A stretch of 64,000 nucleotides of DNA, taken from contig JAYJMM010000094.1 of assembly GCA_037349105.1 (NCBI GenBank), positions 248,001 to 312,000 of the forward strand, in the 5' to 3' direction. Position numbers and translations under genes: made by a program. The stretch comes from Limnomonas spitsbergensis (lineage: Eukaryota > Chlorophyta > Chlorophyceae > Chlamydomonadales). Numbering within the stretch: the first letter of the stretch is position 1; each line of letters begins with the position of its first letter. The notes beneath the pieces are model-generated. The model saw nothing but the letters and a program-made list of their open reading frames with translations, did not search any database and was not told where the DNA came from. Shown one piece after another: positions 20,760-32,300 of the stretch.

Positions 20760-21060
20760 AGGATTGCTGTGAACTGAGCCCTTTCAGGGCTTGGGGCTTA
20801 AGGTCGAGGGCCTGTAGGGTTTGGGACTTAGGGTGTTAAGGTCTTGGGCATTCAGGGTTTAAGCGTTCAGGGCTTGGTCAGTCAAGTTTTTGGCCTTCAT
20901 GTCTTGGACATTCAGGTTTTGGGCTTTTAGGGTTTTGGGCATTCAGGTTTGGGTGTTCTGGTTTTGGGCAGGCAGGGTTCTGTAATTCAGGTTTTCAGTG
21001 CTCTCAGGTTTTGGGTGTTCAGATTTTGAGCATTCTGGTTTTGGGTAGCCAGGGTCCAGA
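20760..21060. repeat. degenerate TTTAGGG/TTTTGGGCATTCAGG repeats
   Basis: Loose repetition of words such as GGGCATTCAGG and TTTTGGG with no fixed period. No coding signal. Confidence 0.6.
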
Positions 21061-21200
21061 AATCCAGGCTTTTCACGCCCAGCTCACCGTGCCTGTAGGG
21101 TGCTCATCTTTAGGCGCCTTGCTGCAGCAGCAACACCAGCTCGTGGGCAACAGCCCCCCAGCCAAACTGCAAGCAAAGACGGATAGGGACTTGGGGCTTA

Positions 21201-21345
21201 TTAGGGTTAGGGGGACTTGGGGCTTATTAGGGTTAGGGGGACTTGGGGCTTATTAGGGTTAGGGGGACTTGGGGCTTATTAGGGTTAGGGGGACTTGGGG
21301 CTTATTAGGGTTAGGGGGACTTGGGGTTTATTAGGGTTACAAGTG
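21201..21345 (+). repeat. 26-bp telomere-like tandem repeat
   Basis: Six near-identical copies of TTAGGGTTAGGGGGACTTGG plus GGCTTA, for example at 21201 and 21227. Each holds two TTAGGG words. Confidence 0.93.
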
Positions 21346-21683
21346 TGGTGTTTACTGGTTTGTGCCCCTGGAGGGGGTATTGTGAATATTAAAATGACCA
21401 CTATTAGACACCTCCTAGGATTGCATGCACATTTTCAACAGGGGAGGGTTCAGGGTTTGGGGCTTGCGGCTGAAATACCCTTCAGGCTGCACCATACAGC
21501 GAGTCAGCGACGCATCCGTAAAGCAGCAGGATTGAGGCCATTTAGGGCATAGCCAATCAGGTCTTGGGCATGCAGGGGTTGGGGCTTGCTGCTGAAACAC
21601 CAGCCCTTCAGGCTGCATGTCAGGGAAGCGTCACAGCAGCCACCCAGAGACCCTGGCCAAACCAAGGCTACCCTTACTGCCGT

Positions 21684-21850
21684 TTGTATCCTAATCCCGT
21701 ACCTTTCATCATACCGCACCGTACTGTTTGGCAACACCGTACCGTTGGGAAAGACTGTATCGTCCATTCCCTAACATTTCTGTCATTTGTTTTCATACCA
21801 CACCCGTACCCGTACCCGCACCGTACTTCCATACCGGGTGACATTGGGCC
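21684..21850 (+). repeat. dispersed GTACC-rich element, copy 1
   Basis: Rich in CCGTACC/CATACC words and ending in TACCGGGTGACATTGGG. A related stretch at 58122-58268 ends TACCGGGTGACCCTTGG. Confidence 0.6.
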
Positions 21851-21854
21851 AAAA

Positions 21855-22420
21855 GGGGCAGCCAGGCAGCAAGCCCTGCAGTAAGCCACTAGCGCATTCC
21901 AATACTGCAGCTTCCAAGGAGTGCGACCTGTAGTCGTTCTCAAACCTATCTGGGCCTTGGCCAAATGAACGCCAAGGAAGCAGCTGAACAGCCCCCACAG
22001 GCTCAGGCTGGAAGGGGCATCCAGGCGGCAAGCTCCTGCAGTAAGCCACTAGTGCATTATAATACTGCACTGAGGCCACCCTGAAGCTCCCACATGCCAT
22101 GGCGGAATGGGCACCTAGGGGGCAGCTGAACAGCCCCCCACAGGCTCAGGCTGGAAGGGGCATCCAGGCAGCAAGCCCCTGCAGTAAGCCACTATTGTAT
22201 TATAAGACTGCAATTTCCAAGGTGTACGACCTGCAGCTACCCTGAATGGGCTCCCAAGCAACAGCTGCACAGCTAGCCCCCCCGCCAGACTCAGGCTGAA
22301 AGGGGCACCCAGGCAGCAAGCCCCCACGGTAAGCCACCATGTATTACAATGCTGCAACTCCCAAGGCTGAAAGGCTGAAAGGGGCACCCAAGCAGCAAAC
22401 CCAAACACCAGCACCGCTCC
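21855..22420 (-). repeat. tandem array of about 150-bp units, possibly exon-derived
   Basis: Four or more diverged copies. Read on the minus strand, each starts with CTTACTGCAG followed by a stretch encoding GLLPGCPF-like peptide, that is an acceptor-like site plus an exon-like start. The pattern resembles the truncated exon copies of the plus-strand genes further on. No functional exon could be fixed. Confidence 0.6.
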
Positions 22421-22447
22421 TCTCCTGGTACCAAACTACCGACGCGA

Positions 22448-22690
22448 GGGCTGCACTCAGTGCCGTGTTATTGCGCCGTAATTCGGAAGGGTTTAGGGGT
22501 TAAGGGTTTAGGGGATTAGGGTTTAGGGTTAAGGGAATCCTGCTAGTAATCACCGTCCCTTTCTGGTAAAAGCAGCTGAATTTGCCTCAAGGTTATGGTG
22601 ACTGAAACTTAGCTGCGTAATTCAGTCACCGTCAGGACCGTCAGTTATCGTCAGTTACCGTTATCGGCACAGCACAGGTCTCACTCCTGT
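22448..22690 (+). repeat. MITE-like dispersed element, copy 1
   Basis: Shares GTGCCGTGTTATTGCGCCGT and TATGGTGACTGAAACTTAGC with 42565-42725 (related, not identical), in the same orientation and spacing. An insert of TTTAGGG repeats (22490-22540) lies inside. The ends are inversely related (CAGTGCCGTG and CGGCACAGCAC). Confidence 0.6.
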
Positions 22691-23116
22691 GCAACTCACA
22701 AGAGAACGACACCTGGGTGGGCAAGGGGGCAGGGGGAGGAGAGACGCGGATTCAGAAAGCTGGTGCGTAAATTAGTTTCGTTTCTTTCTCTGAAGGAGAC
22801 AATGGCAGCAACCCTGAGAGAGTGGCGGGGGGGGAAGTCTTAAATTTCCTTTCCTTCTCCCAACTTCACTTTGGGGGGCCCACTCGGCCGAGCCTTTTTA
22901 AGCAGAGCCCAAAGGCGTAATGTCATTGGCTGGGGGAAGGGGGTGGTGGTGGTGGTGAAATCAGAGGTTGGCTGTGGCAAGCAAGCTGTGACAACCAACA
23001 GAAGCAGCAGCTTCACAAAAGGTGTACCTACAGGTCCGGTTACGCAGCGAGCAGAGGGAACGTGTACCATCCCATCCGGGCGAGCAGAGGGAGCGTGTAC
23101 CATCAGGGCCTGGCTG

Positions 23117-23315
23117 CAGTGTTTATTTTTCCGGCTACCAGTGCACCTTCGTCAGGCCACCCCGTGGCGCCTAAGGTCCGATTGGGACCAAACCTGGACC
23201 GGCCAACGACTGGTGGCAAAAGTAGCATAGCAGGCCGAAATCGGGGCGTCCGGCCAGAGGCCCGAGTGTAGCTGACATGCAGCTGTGCCACGAAATCAAG
23301 AAACACTGTCTGGCT
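23117..23315 (+). repeat. 200-bp dispersed repeat, copy 1
   Basis: Matches 35829-36030 in the same orientation at roughly 80 percent by eye. Shared landmarks are CCGGCTACCAGTG, CTGGACCGGCC, ACGACTGGTGGC and GAGTGTAGCTGAC. Confidence 0.8.
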
Positions 23316-23318
23316 GTG

Positions 23319-23358
23319 AAAATCGATGACAAAATCGATGACAAAATCGATGACAAAA
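23319..23358 (+). repeat. 14-bp short tandem repeat
   Basis: AAAATCGATGAC-type unit repeated three times at the edge of the 200-bp dispersed repeat. Confidence 0.85.
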
Positions 23359-23427
23359 GAGACGTTTTAATCTTCAGCCTCACTGCGCATGGCTACAATG
23401 AACCCAAGGCATCCAAACGGATCCCTT

Positions 23428-23630
23428 AAAACAAGCTTTAGGGTTCAGGGTTGAAGGTTTAGGGGTAAACAAGCTTTAGGGTTCAGGATCAAGGGTTTAG
23501 GGGTAAACAAGCTTTAGAGTTCAGGATCAAGGGTTTATGGGTAAACAAGCTTTAGGGTTCAGGATCAAGGGTTTAGGGGTAAACAAGCTTTAGGGTTCAG
23601 GATCAAGGGTTTGGGGGTAAACAGGCTCCT
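23428..23630 (+). repeat. 38-bp telomere-like tandem repeat
   Basis: Five copies of AAACAAGCTTTAGGGTTCAG, GATCAAGGGTTTAGGGGT, with starts 38 bp apart (23467, 23505). Confidence 0.93.
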
Positions 23631-24004
23631 GTTGCTGCTGTCTGTCTGTTGAATACCAGGCCACGCCACGGGGCATACTTCCAGCCAATATTTTGAATTC
23701 CAACCATCCTCTTATGTATAACATTAGGACATTACCCTCCACACTCACCAGCGACAATCAGACCGGTCCAAGTCCGGTACTTGCACTTCTCGTTCGCGAG
23801 GTCAGTGCACTTTGAGCGGTCCTGAAACTTCTACGCACACCATCAAGGGGCATTGAGTGATTCAGAACACAAGGAACATAAAGGTTGTGTCAGCAAGGAC
23901 TACTACCAGGACATGCATATGGCATGATCACCATACGTGCATAACGTTTAGTAAGCCGCTTCGTAAGATACTCTACCGATCTTGCATGCATTCCACTGGT
24001 GGCA

Positions 24005-24345
24005 TTGCCATGCATGTCTTACTCAAGTGGTCCCATGCATGTCTTACTCTAATAGTCCCATGCATGTCCTTCTCAAGAGGTCCATTGCAAGCATGTCCTC
24101 CTCCAGGTCCCATGCAAGCATGTCATCCACTAGTTGTCCCATGCAAGAATGTCCTCCTCCAGGTCCCATGCAAGCATGTCCTCCTCCAGGTCCCATGCAA
24201 GCATGTCATCCATTAGTTGTCCCATGCAAGCATGTCCTCCTCCAGGTCCCATGCAAGCATGCCATCCTAGTCATCCACTAGTTGTCCCATGCAAGCATGT
24301 CCTCCTCCAGGTCCCATGCATGTACGTCCTCGTATAGTTGTCCCA
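24005..24345 (+). repeat. minisatellite with CATGCAAGCATGTCCTCCTC units
   Basis: Copies of CCCATGCAAGCATGTCCTCC with TCCAGGT spacers, about 27-30 bp, some replaced by ATCCACTAGTTG. Frames run open through it only because the unit lacks stops. Confidence 0.88.
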
Positions 24346-24774
24346 TCCAAGTCTTACTCCTAGGACATGCATGGGACTTTGCTGCTGCGTGGGCCCCATG
24401 CACGTCATGTTGTAGGCTTGGAATATAATGATCCGATATTAAACATGCTGCGTCTTGCAATAAGTGAAATGTTTGAGGATCGACTGCTGCCTGGCCCCTT
24501 TCAAGTCACGCTTGCTCTTGTAACAAATACAACACAGGTCCTGGGGATACCTGGGTATGCTGCTGCTGACACCAGTCGCATCATCGCAGGTCAAGCTATA
24601 ATTGGCACACATGCAATCATGCATGCATGGGGCTATGCTGCCATGCATGGCCCCGATCACATCATTGTGTGTCTTGCAACAGAAAGAAAGGTAACTTACC
24701 TCACAACCCTTGGCAGTGGGTATTGAATTGATTGAAGAGTGCATAGGGATATGCTCATGCTTGTCCGTACTCAC

Positions 24775-24839
24775 ATCATTACAGTCCTTGTAATAGTCAT
24801 AGCAGTTCACGCTGTTGTAGCTGGATCCACCAGCAGCAC
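24775..24839 (-). CDS. possible internal exon, Tyr/Asn/Cys-rich
   Basis: 65-bp minus-strand segment between acceptor TCGTGCAG and donor GTGAGT. It reads GAAGGSSYNSVNCYDY then YKDCND, phase 2-nt in and 0 out. The splice sites are good, but I recognise no family. It may belong to the same minus-strand gene as 20531-20715. Confidence 0.38.
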
Positions 24840-24879
24840 CTGCACGAGGAGGTGAAGTTACCGGTATGACTGTATGCAA

Positions 24880-26020
24880 AATACCCGCTAACCCGTCGGG
24901 GAGGTGCGGCTGCTTGCACTCATCAGTCGTACCAGGCGGTGTTCAAAACTTCACGGGAGACACGTGGCGTATGGTAATTTTCCACCCGCCGATTCGCAGA
25001 CGAGGGGTGGGTAAATCAGCCGAAACTTGCTACACGAACAGGCAGGTGTGGCTAAAGACAACTTTTACGTTGCCTGCATCGCATGCTTGCCGCAGTTCGA
25101 AAACCATAACGCCCAGACTCGACATTATGAAGTCTCCAGTGCTGAATCCTTGCCTGCGATGCAAAGGATGATCCCGACGGATACGAAGAATATGCAGACG
25201 CCCCAGACTGCGCAACACATGGACCACACATTCAAGGTTGGTCAGAAGATAGGATCGGACATTTGAAGATCTAGCACGAAGGTGCAGTAAGTGCATCGCA
25301 CCAATTTTGTTCGCGGTGGTGCCGACGCCCCAGTAGCAAGCCATGGCTTTCTGCTGGCGGTAGTGTTAATCGAGAAAAGTCCCTGCAGTCGCCAAGTGTC
25401 AAAATCTGGACGAAGATGGGTAGCAGCTGGACACAATTTATTTCCCTTGGACTGACGTGAAAAGTGGAAGCTGTCAACTCAGAAAAGCTTGGCGCAACAT
25501 TCGCTCCGTACTGCCTGGGTCCCCTTCTAAGGGTGGGTTGTGCCGCACGAGTAACATACACGCGCATCAACTTCCTGGGACTCACAAAGGCGAAATCTGT
25601 ACACATCACCCCGATTTTTGCTTATCGCCCCACCTTAAATCTCTTGCCATTAGCTTTCCTGAAGGAGACGCTCATTGACCTAGGGACGTGGCGTAGAGGA
25701 GCAACCGAGAGGATAGCCGTGGCGGGCTTCACAACATCTCTTCCTCTCAGGTTTACAACCACGAAGCTCTTTTATAACATTAAAATTGGTCGAATCGCCG
25801 TGGTGCCAGCATCGTCTCCCCAGCCTGGTTGCGGAGATCCCGCCCTGCACAGCTCCCCCAGGGCGGATAGAGCAACGCGCAGTGTGTGGGAATACCCAGA
25901 CATCCTTACCGTCGACTCCCACCCACTCTGAGAAACATAAACGCCAACTTACAGCAGCTGTCAGCTTCCGTCCAAGGACACAGCCACAGACTTCCCCGCA
26001 CACCCTTGCGGAAAACGGCT
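24880..26020. other. no recognised gene; upstream region of the LRR gene
   Basis: Several open frames on both strands overlap without domain signals. A short segment at 25308-25345 (GCGGTGGTGCCGACGCCCCA, GTAGCAAGCCA) recurs near 32108-32130 and 32280-32315, so part of this region is a dispersed repeat. The promoter of the plus-strand gene starting about 26 kb should lie here. Confidence 0.4.
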
Positions 26021-26025
26021 ACGCC

Positions 26026-29000
26026 ATGCAAAACAGCCCCTCCATGCAGCATGGCGGCAACATGGAGATGCTTGATGGGTCGCCCCGCAAGAAGAAGGCA
26101 GGCATATCGCCTTTCCTTCAGCCAGTCTCCGTCCCCAAGAAGTCCGAGGTCCCAAAGCTGCCGCCTATCCACGATGCCACACCGCGAGTGAAGCAGGTAC
26201 TAGACGACCAGTCATACCGTTAACTTCAGCACACCCACATCGGCCACGTTTCAGCTGCTTCAAAGCTTAAGACTGTGGGATTTGTGGTGCAGCATAACCT
26301 GGCCCGCCTGTCCCCGTCTGGTCACACTGGCCCAGGGGTGTCTGACTGGCTGCCCAGCAGCCACTCCAAAAAATGTGGTCCACCTCGCATTAGCAAGTCT
26401 ACTGGTTGGCACCTCAACCCAGTTGGACCACATGTTTGGCATTGCACATGTGTCACAGAGGGCACAGCACATGAGTGCAGTGTGTAGCACTGTACAGCAC
26501 GCTGTAGCACTGCACATTACTGTACAGCACTGTACAGCGCGCTGTCGCACTGCCCATCACTGCCCATCACTGTACATTCACTCCCCGGAGAAATGCAACG
26601 ACAATGTACAGCACGGATTGGCACTGTACAGCACTGTACAGCACGGTACAGCACGGTACAGCAAGGTACAACATTGCACAGTGCAGTATACATGCTCTGT
26701 AGTTACAACCTTACAGCAAAATGCAACGACAATGTACATCATGGCATCAAGCACTGAACAGCAATGTACAGCACGGTACAACATTGCACAGTGCAGTATA
26801 CACGCTCTGTAATTGTAACGTGTCTACGATCCAGCTGATTTCTGCTCGTGGTTCAATGTATTCCTGATGCAGCCCAAGACGAAGTCAAAAGCAACAGCTG
26901 TCTACACTGCCAATGCACGCAGAATAGCAGAAGGTGAGCATACTCGCATGGCTGCCATGCCCATGCATGCAGTATAGTCGCGTGATGAGGCCCCTCGCAT
27001 GGCTGTCAAGCCAATGCATGCAGTGTAGTCGCATGGTGAGGCCCCTCGCATGGCTGTCAAGCCCATGCATGCAGACAGGTGCATGGTGAGGCCCCTCACA
27101 TGGCTGTCAAGCCCATGCATGCAGTCAGGTGCATGGTGAGGCCCCTTGCATGGCTGTCAAGCCCATGCATGCAGTCAGGTGCATGGTGAGGCCCCTCGCA
27201 TGGCTGACAAGCCCATGCATGCAGTCGGGTGCATGGCGAGGCCCCTTGCATGGCTGTCAAGCCCGTGCATGCAGTCAGCTGCATGGTGAGGCTATGTGAA
27301 AAGGCCCCCCGCCCCCCCCCACTTCTTGAATCTTCACCCCCCCCTCCCTCCCTCCAAAAATATTTAAAAACATCCCAGAAACTTAACCTCTCTTATTCAC
27401 AGGCCCTAATCCCTGCATCTTGAACCTCTCCACTGACCCCTTAACCTCCTCCTTGGTTCTTCGGGAATAACCAGCGGCCGCAGCTGCGGTCCTCGCACGC
27501 CGCTCCCACGCTGAGCTGCGGCGGGAGATGGCCGCCGCACGTGCAGCGAAGGTGGCAGCGGCAGCCGCGGAGGCAGCAGAGGCGGCAGCGGCAGCTGCCG
27601 AGGCGGCCGCGGCGCGCGCTGCTGAGCAGGCACGTCTATGGAGGCATTGGATGACACTCTGCCGTCTGATTGTTGCATCCTGCTCTTTTTTATGTCTTTT
27701 GTTTCCCTGCTGTCTAGTTGTTGCACCTTGCCATCTAGATTCTGCATATCTTCCTCTTGTTGCTGCGGCCCGCTACCTAGTTGTTGCAGCTATGTATTTA
27801 GTTGTTGCACCCTGCGACCCAGCTGCTGTACAGTTATGCCTAGCTGTTGCACCTAGTTGTCACACCCTGTTCTCTACTTCTTGCACCGTACTGCCTATGT
27901 GTTGCACCCTGCTACCTAGCTGCTGTACAGTTATGCCTAGCTGACGCCACTGGCCATTGTGGTAATCAACCCCGGATGCATGCAACCAAACCATGCAGGT
28001 TGCTGCATCTGCTTCTGCAGCATCAGCATCCTCGGCAGGCCTTTCAAGCGCAGCCGACGAGGCCTATGGTATCGGCGGCGGAGCAGGCGGCCAGCATGGG
28101 GGCAATAATCAGGCCTCCGCCAATGGGAGCAATCAGGCCTCTTTTGGAGGCGCTGACCCCACCAACGGGATGAGTGGTGGAGTGGGTGGCAACCAGAATG
28201 GGGGCAATAATGAGGCCTCCACCAACCGGAAGAATCCAGCCTCCTATGGGGGAGCTGATGCCACCAATGGGATGAGCGGAGGAGTGGGTGGCAACCAGCA
28301 TGGGGTTTTTGCGAGAGGTAACTGATCCAGGGATGTTGCAGGGGTGTTGCATGGGGTGCAAGGCTGTCACAAATGTGTTGCATGGGTGTTGCATGGGTGT
28401 CGCAAGGGTGTTGCAAATGTGTTGCAGGGGTGTTGCAAATGTGTTGCTGATGTGTTGCAGGGATGTTGCAAATATGTTGCAAATGTGTTGGCAAGGTGTT
28501 GCAGGGGTGTTGCAACTGTGTTGCAAGGGTGCATTGTTCAAGGCCTTATTGTTGTTGTTGATGCATGGCATGTTTCAGGGGGGCGCAAGTGCACACTGGT
28601 ATGTACCGGTAGTGGATGTGCTGTCCAGTAGGTGTGTGTGTGTGTGCAACCATCCCCCCTGTCTAGGGTTTAGGGTTTAGGGTAAACCTAAACCCTAGAC
28701 CCTGCCCTACCCCCCCTGCCCTACCCCCCCCTGCCCTACCCCCCTGCACTACCCCCCCTGCACTACCCCCCCTGCCCTACCCCCTGTCCTACCCCCTTCC
28801 CTACCCCCCCTTCCCTACCCCCCCTTCCCTACCCCCGCCTGCCTTTCCCTACCCCCCCTGCCCTACCCCCCCCCCCCTCTCCCCTACCCCCCCTCTCCCC
28901 TACCCCCTCTGCCCTACCCCCCCCCCCCCCCCCCTGTCCCCTACCCTCCCTTCCCTACCCCCCCTGTCCTACCCCCTCTTCCCTACCCCCATCTCTCCAC

Positions 29001-29304
29001 CCTCGTCAACCACAACCCAGGGGAGGTATCAGATCAAGCAGCAGCTGTCAGAGGCTCAGCCTCCTCCGCGGCCTCACCCAAGGGCACAAAACAGTCCGCC
29101 GCGGTGGCCGCCGCCTGGGACGGCAAGGGAGGCGTGGCGGTAGCGGCGGGGGGCCTGTCCCGCCCCAAAACGGCGCCTGCGGTACACCTGTCGCATCGGG
29201 CGGTACACTTGTACTTCTTGCAGGAGATGGAGCAGATGGAGGTGCAGATCTCGGACGCGCTGCCGGAGGATGCCGGGCCGGAGGAGATCCCTGCTGTGCG
29301 CACG
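26026..29304 (+). CDS. LRR gene, N-terminal exons (low complexity)
   Basis: Exon 1 encodes MQNSPSMQHGGNMEMLDG, then a basic Pro-rich part ending PRVKQ before GTACTA. Exon 2 encodes ADFCSWFNVFLMQPKTKSKA and ends before GTGAGC. Exon 3 is an Ala/Glu/Arg-rich helix (ELRREMAAARAAKVAAAAAE); its donor is unclear. Exon 4 (27999-28317) is Gly/Asn-rich and holds two copies of a repeat ending TNGMSGGVGGNQ. It ends with one base over, and exon 5 (29021-29304) starts with two, giving FARG-EVSDQ in frame. Exon 5 includes VHLSHRAVHLYFLQEMEQME and ends EIPAVRT. Confidence 0.6.
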
Positions 29305-32300
29305 GTGCGGTTAGTTTGTTGCTGTGACAGTTGCCCTGGCATTTACTTAAACAGTTGCGTTGTCAGTTACTTTTTCAGTTACTGTGACAGTTGCCGTGAC
29401 AGTTACTTTGGCAGTTACATTGACATGATTGCGGTGGTCACTGAAAGTGGGGGGCCGAGGCTGTTGGGCTGCAGGAGATTCCTGCAGTGCGCACGGTGCG
29501 GTTAGTTTGTCAGTTGCTGTGACAGTTGCCGTGACAGTTACTTTGGCAGTTACATTGACATGGATTGCGGTGGTCACTGAAAGTGGGGGGCCGAGGCTGT
29601 TGGGCTGCAGGAGATTCCTGCAGTGCGCACGGTGCGGTTAGTTTGTCAGTTGCTGTGACAGTTGCCGTGACGGTTACTTTGGCAGTTACGTTGACATGGA
29701 TTGCGGTGGTTACTGAAAGTGGGGGGCTACGGATGCGGGGCTGGAGGAGATCCCTGCTGTGCACACGGTGCGATTTGTGTGTCAGCTGGTTCGGTTTGTG
29801 TGCCACTTGGTGTGGTTACTGTGGCAGTTACATTGACAGTGCATGGGCAGTTACGTTTTATCTTCAGGCCGGACAAGGACCTCGCAGTGCGTACGGTGTG
29901 GTAACTGTGGCAGTTGCTTTGACAGTTATTATGATGGTTATTGGAAAGGGTGGCTGGAGGCGGTCCCTGCTGTGTGAGCAACGCAGTTCCCGGTGAGTTT
30001 TCTCATGATGGTTCCTAGTATCCCATGGTACCTCACCTAGTGATACGGTCGAGCGGGTGGCTTCCTTAATCCACGCCTCAGGGCGTATCGTTTTATTTAT
30101 TCAATTATTTATTAATACCGGTACCGGTATGATAGTTTCTATGACGGTGACTGTGGCAGTTATACTTATGCTTCCTGTGAGAGTTACTGTGATAGTTACC
30201 GTGGCAGTTACTTTGACAGTTACTGTTACAATTGTTGTGACAGTTACTGTGGCAGTTACTTTGACCGTTACTGTGACAGTTACTGTGAAAGTTGCTGTGA
30301 CAGTTTCGGTGACAGTTACTGTGACAGTTTCGGTGACGGTTACTGCGACAGTTACTGTGATGGTTAGTGTGACAGTTACTTTGCCAGCTACTGTGACAGT
30401 TGTTGTGACTGCTTCTGTGACGAAATCGGTGAATCAAATAAGGAGAAGAAGAATAAAAGCCGACAGCACCTGTTCGCTCCTGCAACAAAGAAAGCTACGC
30501 CCTACTAGGGCGTGGAGGTTAAGGAAACAACTCAGCTTGAGGCCGTAGCCACATCCGCGTCGTTGCTATCATGAAACAGGAAGAAGGGCAGAAATCGACA
30601 GCTTGGGGGGCTCAGATTGGCAATAGTGTCTCAAGTGAGATAAACTAAAAGCTCATCCGTGCCGTTACCCTAAACCTTAAACCCTTAACCCTACCTTCAA
30701 ACCCTAAACCCTTAACCCTACCTCCCAAACCCTAAACCCTTAACCCTACCTTCCAAACCCTCAACCCTTAACCCTACCTCCCAAACCCTAAACCCTTAAC
30801 CCTACCTCCCAAACCCTAAACCCTTAACCCTACCTCCCAAACCCTAAACCCTTAACCCTACCTCCCAAACCCTAAACCCTTAACCCTACCTCCCAAACCC
30901 TAAACCCTTAACCCTACCTCCCAAACCATAAACCCTTAACCCTACCTCCCAAACCCTAAACCCTTAACCTTCTGCTACAACACAGGTGCGGCTGGGCAAC
31001 CTGACGACGGCCGAGGTTGTTGCGCGCTACATCCGGCCTGCAACAGCCCCGCACTGTTGCAGCTTTCTGGCAGGGGTGGCTGGGGGGCAGGTCCCGCTCC
31101 CTGTCGAGTGGTGCAGCAGTGACGGGAGGTTCACGGAGGATCGCGCGACGCAGGGACAAGCCGGGCACGCTGTTTTCGGGAAGAGCACCTTCTTTGTGAC
31201 ACACGCCTGGAGCTATAAGTGAGTTGATAAAGGCTTGCGGTTTTAGGGTTTCAGGTTATAGGTTTTAGTGTTAAGGATCTTAGGGTTAAGGGTTTAAGGA
31301 TTGTAACACACACCTGGAGCTATAAGTGAGTTGTTTAAGGCTTAGGGAGGGAGTCAAGGGTCAATTGCTTGATGACTGGCTGCATGACACAGGAACTGAC
31401 TGGTTGAGAAGTCTTGTATCCACGATCTGTCAGCCCCAAATCATCCCTCCCCTGCCCTCCCCAGGCCCCCATCCAGCCCCCCATCTAGCCCCCAGGCCCC
31501 CATCTTGCCCTCCCCTGCCCTCCCCAGCCCCCCATCTAGCCCCCAGGCCCCCATCCAGCCCCCATCTTGCCCTCCCCTGCTTTTCCCAGCCCCCTATAGT
31601 CACACTATCTCCTTCTCATTCTCCTTCTCCTTCTCCTTCTCCTTCTCCTTCTCCTGCTCCTGACTCCTTGCAGATTTAAATATCTTGTTTCTGTGATCAC
31701 GCAGCATTGCAGCATCCCTCCTCTACTCACATCCACCTCATTTACCCACACTGCCTCCTGCTTCTGCTCCTGCTTCTTCCCTCCTTGCAGATTCAAAGAT
31801 CTGGTGTCCATGATCTCACAGCACTACAGCACCCCTCCCCTGCCCTCATCCACCCCCCTTTACCCACACTATGTCCTGCTTCTGCTCCTACTCCTGCCCT
31901 CCTTGCAGATTCAAAATCTGGTGTCCATGGTCTCTCGCTGCTCTACATCACCCCTCCCCACTCTCACCCACCCCCTTTACCGCACTGCCTCCTGCTCCTG
32001 CCCTCCTCGCAGATTCAAAGATCTGGTGTCCATGATCTCACAGCACTACAGCAACCTACCGGCGGACAGCGGTTGGTCGGAAGTGAGTGTTGGTGCACAT
32101 TGATTTTATGCGCGGTGGTGCCGAAGCCCCAAAGAAAGAAAGAAGGCTACACCCCACTAGGGCGTGGAGGTTAAGGAAATAGCGCAGCTGGGGCCGTGGT
32201 CACATCCGCCCGTTACCTTTGAAATCCCATAAGCAAGGCAGCGGTTGGTTGGAAGTGAGTGTTGATGCACATTGATTGTCTGCGCGGTGGTGCCAAGAGC

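Noticed and set aside
21835..21875. A 41-nt minus-strand exon (GLLPGCPFWPN)
   Set aside because: Its donor lies inside a dispersed GTACC-rich repeat and no phase partner was found.
22840..23103. Minus-strand frame with a signal-peptide-like Leu stretch (VKLLLLLVVTACLP)
   Set aside because: Short, in repeat-bearing sequence, no domain and no splice support.
30057..30548. Frame of Thr-Val repeats
   Set aside because: Product of the GTGACAGTTACT array; it ends inside the LINE-tail copy.
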